A stretch of DNA of 64,000 bases from Nitrospirota bacterium (GTDB lineage: Bacteria > Nitrospirota > Thermodesulfovibrionia > UBA6902): positions 124,001 through 188,000 of the forward strand of contig JACRMS010000037.1 in assembly GCA_016214845.1 (NCBI GenBank). Reading direction: 5' to 3'. Of this stretch, positions 35,618 to 44,685 are shown piece by piece. Made by a program: the position numbers and the translations under genes. The notes beneath the pieces are model-generated. The model was not told the DNA's origin, searched no databases, and was given only the letters and a program-made list of their open reading frames with translations. Position 1 is the first letter of the stretch. Each line of letters opens with the position of its first letter.

Positions 35618-37185
35618 GCATATTGAAAAACGCGATAATATCAGCCCTCGGAGTGGAAGCAGTGTTTGATGGAAACAATTATCCAGCTTCCATGGATTTC
35701 TGCGTTGTGCCGAGAGGGAAATTCGTAGACGCCGCAAAGGCGATGAAAAAGGTCCACGCCCTTCTTGCGGCTGAATGGGCTTCCGACGAATCGCAGCTTG
35801 GCAGGGGCTTCGGCGTATTTGCCTGCTACAGATGGGGTGCTGAGTACCTGATCGTAAAGATCGAGCTTCCGTATGATGATCCGATCTTTGCCAGTATCAC
35901 GAATAAATTTATGCCTGCCTACCGTTTTGAACGCCAGATGAAGAGCCTCATGGGTGTCGTGCCTGTGGGGCATCCTGACTTGAGGCCGTGGATAAAATTT
36001 GAAGACTGGCCTGAAGACGCATGGCCGCTCAGGAAATCCTTTGACGCTTTAAAGCCGATGCCGCGTGTTGCCGGTGAATACAAATTCGTCAGGGCGGAAG
36101 GGGAGGGCGTTTATGAAATACCGGTCGGGCCTGTGCACGCGGGAATTATTGAACCGGGGCATTTTCGCTTTCAGGCAGTGGGAGAGGACATTCTCAATCT
36201 CGAAGAGAGGCTTGGATATGTACATAAAGGGATTGAGAAAAGATTTGAAGCGCTTTCATGGCAGGAAGGCTCAAGGCTTGCTGGACGCGTGTCAGGAGAT
36301 ACAACCGTCGCGCACAGCCTCGCTTATTGCATGGCGTTGGAGACCATGACAGGATGCAGAGTGCCGGAGCGCGCGCAGTGGCTGAGGGCGCTTTTTCTTG
36401 AAAGGGAGCGCATTGCCAACCATCTCGGAGACCTCGGCGCGATCTGCAATGACGCAGCCTTCGCGTTCATGCTTTATCAGATGTCGAGGCTCAAGGAGAT
36501 TATGCTTCGGACAAACCACAAACTGTTCGGGCACAGATTTATGATGGACAGGATAATCCCCGGAGGGGTATCGGTTGATATTGGTCCGGACGGCAGGGAA
36601 TTAATATTATCTGAGCTGAAAAAGCTCTTAAAGGAATTCAACAGGCTCGTGATTATCTATGATGAGAATTCATCACTTGAAGACAGGGTGCGGGAGACCG
36701 GTATTCTCATCCCTGAGAAGGCGAGAGAATTGTGCGCGGTGGGGATTGTCGCGAGGGCCAGCGGGCTTAATCTCGACTGCCGCACGCAAAATCCTTTTCC
36801 GCCTTATGACCGCATCGGCGTGAACGTTCCGGTGCTTATTTCCGGCGACGTGCACGCAAGGGCGTGGGTCAGGGTCGAAGAGGTAAGAGAGTCCATACGG
36901 ATCATCCGCGAGATAATTAATGCGCTTCCATCCGGCGCGATATCCGCTGAGGCTGGAATTCCTGCGCCGGATACGTCAGGGTTTTCCGCTGTGGAGGGAT
37001 GGCGCGGAGAGATTGTCTACTGGCTCCAGGCAGGGCCGAATAGCGAAGTCAACAGGTGCATGGTAAGGGACCCCTCCAGCGTCAACTGGCTTGGGCTTGA
37101 GCAGGCGGTGTTAGGCAATATAGTGCCCGACTTTCCGCTCTGCAATAAGAGTTTTAATCAGTCATATTCGGGGCATGATCTGTGA
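35614..37185 (+). CDS. HyfG-like large subunit lacking the NiFe ligands
   Basis: 523 aa. Residues 1-140 match the NuoC/HycE N-terminal domain; residues 160-523 match NuoD/HycE large subunits. In NiFe hydrogenases Ni is held by RxCGxC and DPCxxC. Here the first motif reads RVSGDT (S227, T230) and the second DPSSVN (S488, N491), so all four cysteines are gone. The rest of the fold is intact (SLAYCMALETMTGCRVPERAQWLR, ERERIANHLGDLGAIC). This cannot be a NiFe hydrogenase; it fits the Ehr class. No hydrogenase maturation gene is in the window. Confidence 0.87.
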   Translation: MSILKNAIISALGVEAVFDGNNYPASMDFCVVPRGKFVDAAKAMKKVHALLAAEWASDESQLGRGFGVFACYRWGAEYLIVKIELPYDDPIFASITNKFMPAYRFERQMKSLMGVVPVGHPDLRPWIKFEDWPEDAWPLRKSFDALKPMPRVAGEYKFVRAEGEGVYEIPVGPVHAGIIEPGHFRFQAVGEDILNLEERLGYVHKGIEKRFEALSWQEGSRLAGRVSGDTTVAHSLAYCMALETMTGCRVPERAQWLRALFLERERIANHLGDLGAICNDAAFAFMLYQMSRLKEIMLRTNHKLFGHRFMMDRIIPGGVSVDIGPDGRELILSELKKLLKEFNRLVIIYDENSSLEDRVRETGILIPEKARELCAVGIVARASGLNLDCRTQNPFPPYDRIGVNVPVLISGDVHARAWVRVEEVRESIRIIREIINALPSGAISAEAGIPAPDTSGFSAVEGWRGEIVYWLQAGPNSEVNRCMVRDPSSVNWLGLEQAVLGNIVPDFPLCNKSFNQSYSGHDL

Positions 37186-37196
37186 AAGGAGAAAAT

Positions 37197-37232
37197 ATGT
37201 CCTATAAGGCATATAAGACCTATAACCAATGA
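37197..37232 (+). CDS. Possible 11-aa leader ORF before the small subunit
   Basis: MSYKAYKTYNQ, with a perfect AAAGGAG site five to seven bases before the ATG, and a stop that overlaps the next ATG (ATGA). The direct CCTATAAGG/TATAAGACC content looks like an inserted short repeat that moved the ribosome site away from the true start. Coupled translation through this leader is then the only good route to the small subunit. Confidence 0.4.
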   Translation: MSYKAYKTYNQ

Positions 37233-37738
37233 AAATACTCAATCAAATTCTAAGGACAGGGATTGTAACGGAGGCGCTGCCGCCGGAGGTTGAAGAAGAG
37301 ATAAAGGCTGTCGGCACAAAACTGGAGGAAGCCATCAGAAGGCGTTTCAGCAGGAGCCTTACTATCCGGCAGGTGGATGCGGGCTCGTGCAACGGATGCG
37401 AGCTTGAGATCCACGCGATAAATAATCCAATCTACAATTGCGAGAGGTTCGGTATGCATTTTACCGCTTCCCCCAGGTTTGCGGACATGCTTTTGGTCAC
37501 AGGCCCTGTGACAAGGAACATGGAGATAGCCCTACGCAGGACGTATGATTCAACGCCTACTCCGAAACTTGTTGTTGCCGCGGGAGACTGCGGTTGTAAC
37601 GGCGGGATATTCGGAGAGACCTACGCTTCTCTGGGCGGCATAGACAAGGTCATTCCGGTAGACGTTTATATTCCCGGCTGCCCCCCGACCCCGATAGCGC
37701 TGCTCCACGGGATACTCAAGGCAGTAGAGGTAAAATAA
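37229..37738 (+). CDS. HyfI/NuoB-like iron-sulfur small subunit
   Basis: 169 aa. Electron-transfer subunit with a proximal 4Fe-4S cluster. Ligands appear intact: C54 and C57 in CNGCELE, C121 in GDCGCNGG, C151 in GCPPTP. So electrons can still enter although the large subunit lacks nickel. There is no adjacent HyfA/HyfH ferredoxin-type gene. The N terminus (residues 1-45) is a helical extension with many charges. Confidence 0.88.
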   Translation: MKILNQILRTGIVTEALPPEVEEEIKAVGTKLEEAIRRRFSRSLTIRQVDAGSCNGCELEIHAINNPIYNCERFGMHFTASPRFADMLLVTGPVTRNMEIALRRTYDSTPTPKLVVAAGDCGCNGGIFGETYASLGGIDKVIPVDVYIPGCPPTPIALLHGILKAVEVK

Positions 37739-37851
37739 CTTCGGCCACAGATTATCGCAGATAAGCGCCGATAAAAAAAACTCAGTTCATACTGGACCCA
37801 AAGGTTAGATTTGAAATTAATAAATCCGCGTCAATCTGCGTAAATCAGCGG

Positions 37852-38061
37852 CTAACCGGGTTTCTTGGAATCAAATATCTCTTTTACGCGTCCTACTTCT
37901 CCGCTTTCCAGACGCACTTTGATACCGTGAGGATGCGAAGGCGACTTGGTTAAAATATCCCTTACTATTCCTTCTGTCAGTTTCCCGGAACGCTGGTCCT
38001 GTTTCAAGACGATTGAAACACGTAATCCAGGTCTTATATCCGAGCGGTTATTGCCAATCAT
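37852..38061 (-). CDS. YwbE family protein (DUF2196)
   Basis: 69 aa. It reads RSDIRPGLRVSIVLKQDQRSGKLTEGIV and then a SPSHPHGIKVRLESGEVGRVKEI segment, typical of the YwbE/DUF2196 family. A small SH3-like fold of unknown role. A good AGGAGAG site precedes it. Confidence 0.88.
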   Translation of the reverse strand: MIGNNRSDIRPGLRVSIVLKQDQRSGKLTEGIVRDILTKSPSHPHGIKVRLESGEVGRVKEIFDSKKPG

Positions 38062-38105
38062 ACTTTTCTCTCCTGTTAGACCAGATTTTCAAGAAGGACT
38101 TTATC

Positions 38106-38969
38106 TTAAAACGCCCTGACGCGGAAGAGGGTGCCGCTGTAGTTGAAGACGACCCCTGTCTCGGTAATTTCCTTTATCGTCAGATTTTTTGCCACCGTAT
38201 CGCCTTCGCGTAAAATATCACCGTTAACATTCACCATCCGGGTGTCGGAGCTGTTGGAATAAATATGCCCGAGAATGGATAGCTTCGGAAGCTCGCCCTG
38301 GACATTTTGAGGCAGCTGGCTTAATTCCGGGATGCTGTTGGTTGAGGCGGTTTTATTTGTATCCGGCTGCTGTGGTTCCTGCAGTGCAGGAATTGTTTTG
38401 GGAGATTGTTTTCTTAGTGTTTCAGTTGCAGCAGCTTTAGGCAACTTCATGCTCGCGACTTTTTTAGGTGGTGTTATTGCGTCAACTGCCGGCAATGGCG
38501 GCGCTTGATCTTCAGGTTTTGATTCCTGTTTGGTTGCTTTCGCAGTTGATTGCTGCTCCTGCTTTACCGTTTTAGATGCAACGTTTTGCTTCCCTGAAGC
38601 GGCAGTATTTACTTCCCTTGCAGGTTTTTCTTTAGCGGCCTTTACGGATGAGCTGTGTGTATCAAATATCTTATCACTAACCTTTTCAGTAACTATGGAT
38701 TTATTCGTTTTTGTTTCTGCGGCTGTTGTTTCATGCTGCTGATCAGCGGCAGTTTGAGCCGTAGTGTTTTGATTGCCTCTATCCCGTGGAAGGAGCCAGA
38801 CTGCCAATATGCCGGCGTTCAGAATCAATGCCGCAAGCACAAGATATTGCCAGACGGGACGCTTTCTCTGCTCTTCCGGCGCAGGAATATGTACCGTCAT
38901 CAGGTCCGGTACGGAGCCCCGCTGGCGTTTCTGCTCAATTTTTTTCAGCGCATCAAGTATAAATGACAT
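38106..38969 (-). CDS. GspB-like general secretion pathway protein B
   Basis: 287 aa. N-terminal cytoplasmic stretch MSFILDALKKIEQKRQRGSVPD, the GspB/ExeB start, one transmembrane segment (about residues 41-61), a Gln/Ala/Lys-rich low-complexity linker, and a C-terminal GspB domain (LSILGHIYSNSSDTRMVNVNGD, then ITETGVVFNYSGTLFRVRAF). With ExeA, encoded upstream, it helps place the type II secretin through the cell wall. No other gsp genes are here. Confidence 0.85.
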   Translation of the reverse strand: MSFILDALKKIEQKRQRGSVPDLMTVHIPAPEEQRKRPVWQYLVLAALILNAGILAVWLLPRDRGNQNTTAQTAADQQHETTAAETKTNKSIVTEKVSDKIFDTHSSSVKAAKEKPAREVNTAASGKQNVASKTVKQEQQSTAKATKQESKPEDQAPPLPAVDAITPPKKVASMKLPKAAATETLRKQSPKTIPALQEPQQPDTNKTASTNSIPELSQLPQNVQGELPKLSILGHIYSNSSDTRMVNVNGDILREGDTVAKNLTIKEITETGVVFNYSGTLFRVRAF

Positions 38970-38999
38970 ATATTTTAATTCATTGATACAGGGTTACTC

Positions 39000-39076
39000 A
39001 TTCTGTCATTCTGGCTTGTCCAGAATCTTTTGTGATTCTCAAAGAGTCAGAAAGATTCCCGGCAAGCGGGAATGAC
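39000..39076. repeat. Palindromic GTCATTC/GAATGAC-type repeat
   Basis: TCATTCTGGCTTGTCCAGAATC and GATTCCCGGCAAGCGGGAATGA form two hairpins in the gap between exeA- and gspB-like genes. Similar CATTCCCG hairpins occur at 34080-34100 and inside the element at 26575-26717. Confidence 0.6.
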
Positions 39077-39090
39077 AGCAAAAGAACCAC

Positions 39091-40740
39091 TTATTTTTTT
39101 ACTAACAGCGGCTGCTCCTTATCAACAGCAGCGTTAATTGCGATAATTGTCTTGGGGCCTATTATGCCATCCGGTTTCAGTCCCTCAGTGAGCTGAAATT
39201 TTTTTACCTCTTTAACGAGGGCGGCATCATAGACCAAACTTTCCCGTGGCTGGGCCTGTAGTCCCTGCATAGCTGATAATCGCTCGCTCAGCCACCGCAC
39301 AACCGTCCCCTTGTCACCGGGCAGGATGTCGCCGTGATAATCAGCCGGAGCTCTCCACAAAAGCGTGAAGTCACCGAGCCAGTGTGATTCGATATCTTTG
39401 ACGGGAACTCTTTTGGTTGACGTTCCTATTGTCAAAGCAGCAGTCTCCCCTTCAAATGCATTTAAAGCAGCGGAAAAAATCTTTCCCTTTTCATCCGTGA
39501 GTTTCAACACCGCGGGGCTGTTTAACTGACGCAGTGTGTTTAAACTGCCGACGTCATTAAGACATTGTAAGCCGTTTGCCTTTGCCTGTTCGCACGGCTG
39601 AACATTTTTCCGGGGTTGGTATACGATGCCCCACTGACTGAAAATGGATTGAAAGGCCGTCTCGCTGCTTCGATTAAATGGTTGACCTTCAGGCCATTCC
39701 AGTTTGTCGGGTAGAGGAGATTGAATGACGTTGATCGGTTGTATGACTGTTACCGGCTGTATTACAGTTGCCTGTTGTTCTGTTGTCTGTTGAGGAACAT
39801 TTGCAGTGATCTTCCGTGATTTATTTAAGTCGTCCTTAGTATAGTAAGTTGCAGCCAGCACAACACCGACTACGGGAACCATAATTGCCGCAAGCCAGAC
39901 AGCGGCTTTTTTGTATTGTCCCAAAAAACTGTTTCCCCCGAATACCTCACGCGAGGCTTTTATCACTATGGGTTTGGTGACCTCGTTTTTCCCAAGGGCA
40001 AAGGCCCCGAGCAGGGCGCGGTCGCAGAGGACGTTGATTAAACGTGGTACCCCTCCGCTTAATTCATACAATTTAGCAATTGCGGGACCTGTAAACAACT
40101 GTCTTTTTACACCGGCAATTGTCAGACGGTGCGAAACGTAGGACGCCAATTCTTTTTTAGATATAGATCCCAGATGGTAACGCGCAATAACGCGCTGAGA
40201 AAGCTGACGCAATTCAGGCTGTGCTAATTTCTCCCTGAGCTCAGGCTGTCCCAGCAGGATTATCTGAAGAAGCTTGACCTGGTTCGTCTCAAGGTTAGTC
40301 AGAAGACGAAGCTGCTCCAGAACATCGGCGCTCAGATTTTGGGCCTCGTCAATTATGAGGACGGTCTTTTGCCCTTTTTCATGGGACTCGAGTAAATAAC
40401 CGTTCAGGAGGTCCACAAAGACTTTTATGCTTGTATTGCCATGCGGATATTTTATTCCGAACTCATCACAGATAGTGGCCAGAAGCTCTTCGACGGTTAA
40501 TTTAGGATTTACAATAAATGCAATCGCGGAGTTTTCCGGTATTTGCTCCAGCAAACAGCGGCAGACTGTTGTCTTACCGGTCCCGACCTCGCCGGTGAGC
40601 AGGACAAAGCCGCCGTCACTGTTGAAGCCGTATACCAGATGGGCCAGCGCCTCCCTGTGCTGCTCGCTCATGTAGAGATAGCGGGGGTCCGGGGCAATGG
40701 AGAAAGGCATTTCTTCGAGGCCGAAATATTCTTTGTACAT
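39091..40740 (-). CDS. ExeA/GspA-like AAA ATPase with peptidoglycan-binding domain
   Basis: 549 aa. AAA domain with Walker A GEVGTGKTT (about residues 50-58) and Walker B VLIIDEAQNL; N-terminal signature FGLEEMPFSIAPDPRYLYMS is characteristic of ExeA. A transmembrane segment lies near residues 280-300, and the C terminus is a peptidoglycan-binding domain (LKPDGIIGPKTIIAINAA). Acts with GspB in secretin assembly. Confidence 0.9.
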   Translation of the reverse strand: MYKEYFGLEEMPFSIAPDPRYLYMSEQHREALAHLVYGFNSDGGFVLLTGEVGTGKTTVCRCLLEQIPENSAIAFIVNPKLTVEELLATICDEFGIKYPHGNTSIKVFVDLLNGYLLESHEKGQKTVLIIDEAQNLSADVLEQLRLLTNLETNQVKLLQIILLGQPELREKLAQPELRQLSQRVIARYHLGSISKKELASYVSHRLTIAGVKRQLFTGPAIAKLYELSGGVPRLINVLCDRALLGAFALGKNEVTKPIVIKASREVFGGNSFLGQYKKAAVWLAAIMVPVVGVVLAATYYTKDDLNKSRKITANVPQQTTEQQATVIQPVTVIQPINVIQSPLPDKLEWPEGQPFNRSSETAFQSIFSQWGIVYQPRKNVQPCEQAKANGLQCLNDVGSLNTLRQLNSPAVLKLTDEKGKIFSAALNAFEGETAALTIGTSTKRVPVKDIESHWLGDFTLLWRAPADYHGDILPGDKGTVVRWLSERLSAMQGLQAQPRESLVYDAALVKEVKKFQLTEGLKPDGIIGPKTIIAINAAVDKEQPLLVKK

Positions 40741-40940
40741 AGTTTCCCATTACAAATCAGGTTGCCAAAAAACCATTTTGTAATTAATTAAGAGTAATAC
40801 AAGAAACAGGGAAAATACAACTGCCGGCATGATACAGTGTGCATCGCACAATGTTCACACACTCTTCAGCACAGAGGAACGCAGCCGCAGACAGGGGGGA
40901 TATGAAGAAAAAATCTTTCCGGGTGGTTTAATTAATAATA

Positions 40941-42587
40941 TTACTGAAGGTTATGATTGGCGGGGGAAGGTGTTTTTGTTTCAAAGTCAGGGTATTCCTC
41001 TCCCCCATCGTAATCAGCAGCTTCATTTCTGAGCTTGAATTCATCAGCTAAGGCCTTAAGCTCCGTTGCCATTCTTTGCAGTTGTATGCTGGATTCCGAG
41101 GATTTTTGAGCGCTGTCGTTGGTCTGCTCGCTTAGGTTCGCTACAGTAGAAAGATTGGCGGTTATTTCATTTGCCGCGCTGGACTGCTCTTCGACTGTAG
41201 CGGCGATCCTCTGGATCATTTCCGTAACGTTTTGCGCGGACACCACTATCATCTGCAGTGAATTGCCCGCCTTGCCTGCCAGGTCGGAACCGCTTGCAAC
41301 CTCTTTTGTACAATGTTGCATGGATTGGACGGCCTTATTCGTGTCATCCTGGATGCCTTTGATCGTGTCGGCTATTTCCTTTGTTGCGGAAGTGGTCCTC
41401 TCCGCCAGTTTCCTTACCTCATTTGCTACTACTGAAAACCCTCTCCCCTGCTCTCCCGCGCGGGCGGCTTCAATGTTTGCGTTGAGCGCAAGGAGATTTG
41501 TCTGATCCGCTATCTCGTCTATCACTTTAATAATCTCACCGATTTGCGCCGACCTGTGTGAGAGGCTTGAAACAATATCCGAGGCCTCTTTTACAGTACC
41601 TGCGATGGAATTCATTCTGTTCATGGCGTCAATAACGACGTCTCCGCTTTCAATTGCAAGCGCAAAAGACTCCCTCGCGGAATTTGATACGATTTCAGTA
41701 TTCTGCACTATGTCATTAAATGTCGCAGACAGTTCCTCAGTTGCGGCAACAGCGCTGCTGGTCTGTGACGTCTGCTCCTGCGCGTTGGTAGCAATCCTTG
41801 CAGTGTTTGCAGAGAAACCTTCAGCATTTAGTGCAACTGCGTTAATGTCGTTTTTTAAGGTGCTAATAAAACTGCTGAGTTTATTCAGTGCGCGATTAAA
41901 GTTGGAAGCTAATTTGCCGAACTCGTCTTTATTAGATTCATCCATTACGATGCTTAGATCGCCCTTCTCAAAACCTTCGGCAATGGTATTCAGCGCTTTT
42001 ATGGGTGAGGTGATGGAGCGATAGAGGTTGATCAATATAAAGCACATTATTAACAGGATTACAGCTACAACAATGTTGATGATGCGTTCAATCTTTATTG
42101 CAGTTGCTTTTGCATCTGCAAGCGATTTTGCGGCAAGGGCGTCAACTTCCTTTAATAAATCCTTGGCTTCCGTGGTGAGCTGGCCGTATTGGAGCATTGC
42201 ATCATCATTTGTTACTTTTATAAGTTTAATATTCAGAAACGTCTCGGCGCCTTCTCTGACTTTTTTCCACTGAGGAATGATTTTTTCCTGCATTGTTTTG
42301 CGTAATTCAGCATCTTTTAATTGTGTCGTGAGAAGTTCATGTAACTCATCAAACCCTTTCAGATGCTCCTGGGTAAGCTGCCTGGAGAGAGGCTCCCCTT
42401 CGTCAATAATAAACTCATTTATCCCTCTGAATAAACCCTGAAGGTGCATGGTCTCGTCTTCAAAAATCCAGGCAAGCTCGGTGTTTTCAGCAACCGACTT
42501 ATTTCCGAACCAGTTTATCAGCACCATTGTGATAAACAGCGCGCACAATATCACAGAGGAGAAGACGATCCTGTTTCTGATAGTCAT
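40941..42587 (-). CDS. Methyl-accepting chemotaxis protein
   Basis: 548 aa. TM1 (about 7-25), a periplasmic four-helix sensory domain, TM2 (about 175-195), HAMP, and a coiled-coil signalling domain whose hairpin tip reads [30 protein letters not shown] chose the ATG at 42587; an in-frame TTG seven codons earlier overlaps the GGAGG site. The signal is unknown. cheA and cheW are not in the window. Confidence 0.9.
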   Translation of the reverse strand: MTIRNRIVFSSVILCALFITMVLINWFGNKSVAENTELAWIFEDETMHLQGLFRGINEFIIDEGEPLSRQLTQEHLKGFDELHELLTTQLKDAELRKTMQEKIIPQWKKVREGAETFLNIKLIKVTNDDAMLQYGQLTTEAKDLLKEVDALAAKSLADAKATAIKIERIINIVVAVILLIMCFILINLYRSITSPIKALNTIAEGFEKGDLSIVMDESNKDEFGKLASNFNRALNKLSSFISTLKNDINAVALNAEGFSANTARIATNAQEQTSQTSSAVAATEELSATFNDIVQNTEIVSNSARESFALAIESGDVVIDAMNRMNSIAGTVKEASDIVSSLSHRSAQIGEIIKVIDEIADQTNLLALNANIEAARAGEQGRGFSVVANEVRKLAERTTSATKEIADTIKGIQDDTNKAVQSMQHCTKEVASGSDLAGKAGNSLQMIVVSAQNVTEMIQRIAATVEEQSSAANEITANLSTVANLSEQTNDSAQKSSESSIQLQRMATELKALADEFKLRNEAADYDGGEEYPDFETKTPSPANHNLQ

Positions 42588-42657
42588 GTATATCCTGTTT
42601 TCCTCCAAGTATAAGGCTGGGGGATAGACTATTCTGTCCCCCAGTCCTGATATTTTT

Positions 42658-43113
42658 TTAGTGCTCTAAAGGATAGCCCTTTTTAGACCAGTCGTCAAAA
42701 CCGTCTCTGAACCACATCACGTTTTTATAACCGGCCTCTTTTGCTATCTTGGCAGCGTAATATGATTTCCAGCCAGTCGGCCCGTCGCTGTGAAAAACAA
42801 TCTTCGCATTCTTGTCCTGAGGCAATACAGACATGTTAAACTCGCCTGCGCGCTTACTTGCATCCTCATTCTCCACTGTCCACTTGAACGGGAGTGAAAC
42901 TGCGCCCTGAAGGTGGCCCTTGCCGTAATTCAACGCCTTTCTCATATCAAAGATATGCACACCTTTCTGTCCTAACAGCGCCTTTACCTCGTCTGAGGTC
43001 ACAATCTTTACTCCTTCGAGTTTTGCCGGTGTCGGCGCATCATCTGCCGTTGAAATGCCTGCAAATGCAAATACAAAAGAAACGACTAACAACAGTAATA
43101 GAATTTTTTTCAT
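42658..43113 (-). CDS. Exported rhodanese-like protein without catalytic cysteine
   Basis: 151 aa with a Sec signal peptide (about residues 1-23, [21 protein letters not shown]). The rhodanese fold is clear ([46 protein letters not shown]), but the active-site loop reads [11 protein letters not shown] where CxxGxR is expected. The mature protein has no cysteine. It is therefore probably a binding or structural domain, not a sulfurtransferase. Confidence 0.85.
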   Translation of the reverse strand: MKKILLLLLVVSFVFAFAGISTADDAPTPAKLEGVKIVTSDEVKALLGQKGVHIFDMRKALNYGKGHLQGAVSLPFKWTVENEDASKRAGEFNMSVLPQDKNAKIVFHSDGPTGWKSYYAAKIAKEAGYKNVMWFRDGFDDWSKKGYPLEH

Positions 43114-43373
43114 GGTTTTTTTACTCCTTTTTCATTCTTTGATTTTTGACTTTCTGTAAATAAAAAATGCTATTTAATAATTGGATCCACCTCGCCCTCT
43201 TTTTCAATTTTGATGTTCAGTAAGAACATAAGTAACTTTCTATCGGCATTCCGTCTGAAAACTTTAATGAAAACTAATAACAGAAAAATCTTTTCCCGCT
43301 TGTTTAAGACACCACTGTTTGTAATTTGTTTAAGACGGCGATAATCTTAATGGCTTTGAGAAAAGAAAAAAAC

Positions 43374-43458
43374 AAGGTGCTGACCCGAGGGGACACGCTT
43401 AAATTTGGCAGGTTTTTTGGCAAGGCAGGGAAAACCTTTAAGCTAAGGTCAGCACCTT
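43374..43458. repeat. Structured palindromic repeat, copy A
   Basis: 85 bases closed by perfect 12-base arms (AAGGTGCTGACC). Inside are GAGGGGACA, an inner stem GCTTAAA/TTTAAGC with AGGTTTT/AAAACCT, and the loop GGCAAGGCAGGGA. It shares its plan and motifs with copies B and C. Confidence 0.75.
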
Positions 43459-43492
43459 TCTTTTATAACTATTCTGTGTTTACAAAAGAAAT

Positions 43493-43804
43493 CTATTTTG
43501 CTGCTGCTGCGTATTTCTGCCCCGGTTTTAACAAAATGAACTTGTCAGCGCCTTCTTCCTGCTTGACTGATTTAAAGAACTCGCAGGACATACAGGAGAC
43601 TGACTTCTGAGCAAAATCGCCCTGGACCTTTCCTCCACAGAAAGTCCCGGCAATTGCCCAGCAAATACGTCCGGCGTTTTTGCCGGCGTTCATACCTGAG
43701 CATGAAGCCTCTGTAGTAGCCGGGCATATACCCATCTCCTTGGACTTTACCCCGCCGGGCTCCCTTCCGCACTTCTTAAACTCCCAACAATTTAGTTTGG
43801 CCAT
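43493..43804 (-). CDS. Two-CW domain cysteine-rich protein
   Basis: 103 aa. It starts LNCWEFKKCGREPGG and has a second CW unit (ICWAIAGTFCGG), plus CPATTEASCSG, and CMSCEFF. Nine cysteines in a small soluble protein suggest zinc or iron-sulfur binding. Proteins with these two CW units are widespread in anaerobes, often near sensors, but their function is unknown. A broken copy of the 5' end lies at 28530. AGGAGGG precedes the start. Confidence 0.85.
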   Translation of the reverse strand: MAKLNCWEFKKCGREPGGVKSKEMGICPATTEASCSGMNAGKNAGRICWAIAGTFCGGKVQGDFAQKSVSCMSCEFFKSVKQEEGADKFILLKPGQKYAAAAK

Positions 43805-44031
43805 TTATCCCTCCTTTGTCTAAAATGGCTACCATCACAAAAGATAGTGATGCATAGGGGGCTATCGCCCCAAATTTTTTCTCTAACATCCTTATCGGCA
43901 ACTTAAATCGAAAACTTTAATTGTGGAAAATAAGGGGCTGTATGACAAAAAAAGAGGAGCATATTAGAGGAATAGAGAAAATTGTTGCAATTATAGAGGG
44001 TAGAAAAATTTAGAATTGAGAGGGAGAAAAA

Positions 44032-44128
44032 AGAATGCTGGCCCTATGAGGGGACATGGCTGAAATAAAAGGTTGGGCTCTTAGCATAGGCAGGGAATAA
44101 CCTTTTAAAAATCAGGGGCCAGCATTCT
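44032..44128. repeat. Structured palindromic repeat, copy B
   Basis: 97 bases with perfect 13-base arms (AGAATGCTGGCCC). Core: GAGGGGACATGG, an AAAAGGTT/AACCTTTT inner stem and the loop GCATAGGCAGGGAAT. The core is almost identical to copy C while the arms differ in paired positions. Confidence 0.8.
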
Positions 44129-44145
44129 ATCCGTTATTTTCTTAA

Positions 44146-44269
44146 AGAGAGTATAAAGATAGGATGCTGACCTATGAGGGGACATGGTTGAAATAAAAGG
44201 TTGGGCTTTTTGCATAGGCAGGGAATAACCTTTTACATCTGAGGTCAGCATCCTATCTTTATACTCTCT
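44146..44269. repeat. Structured palindromic repeat, copy C
   Basis: 124 bases. Perfect 28-base arms: an AGAGAGTATAAAGAT extension joined to AGGATGCTGACCT. Core as in copy B. The extra 15 base pairs make this the longest stem in the window. It starts 17 bases after copy B. Confidence 0.8.
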
Positions 44270-44685
44270 AAGCTTCAATACAGTTCCTTCTTTCCAGAAA
44301 AATTTAATTTACTGCTAAAAATAATATACAATATTAAGTACGCCTAATGCAATACCTTAATAAAAAATATTGAAAAACAAGAATTATTGTCTAATAAAAA
44401 AGACAAGTTAAGGGTAGGTGATCGCAAAAAGATAAAATAAAACATGCAGTTAAAAGGCTGAAGTGTATGGCTGGAGGTGAAATAAGCGAAAAGGATATGA
44501 TGGTTATTTATTGCTGTTGAGTAAATAAAACCTTAGGGAAACACCTTAGTGGTATCGGGGGAAGGCTGAAAACGTGGGGGGGTATAGGTGTGAGTTATGG
44601 AGAGGTTGGGTCGTCCATTACTAATAGTGATAAAGAAAGATGCTAATCTAAAATACCATAGACACTGCCTCGATGCAGAATCATG
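44270..44685. other. AT-rich intergenic region
   Basis: 416 bases downstream of the response regulator gene with no supported coding sequence. The longest start-to-stop readings are under 25 codons, and no riboswitch core or tRNA is recognised. A G-rich stretch (GTGGGGGGG) lies near 44575. Confidence 0.4.

Noticed and set aside
35614-37185. Functional NiFe hydrogenase large subunit
   Set aside because: All four Ni-ligand cysteines are replaced, and no maturation genes are present.
43326-43610. 94-codon reading across repeat copy A
   Set aside because: It covers the palindrome and runs antisense into the two-CW gene, so it is a by-product of both.
43805-44685. CRISPR array suggested by several repeats in a gene-free stretch
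   Set aside because: Only two long palindromic copies lie here, of unequal size and without regular spacers, and no cas genes occur.
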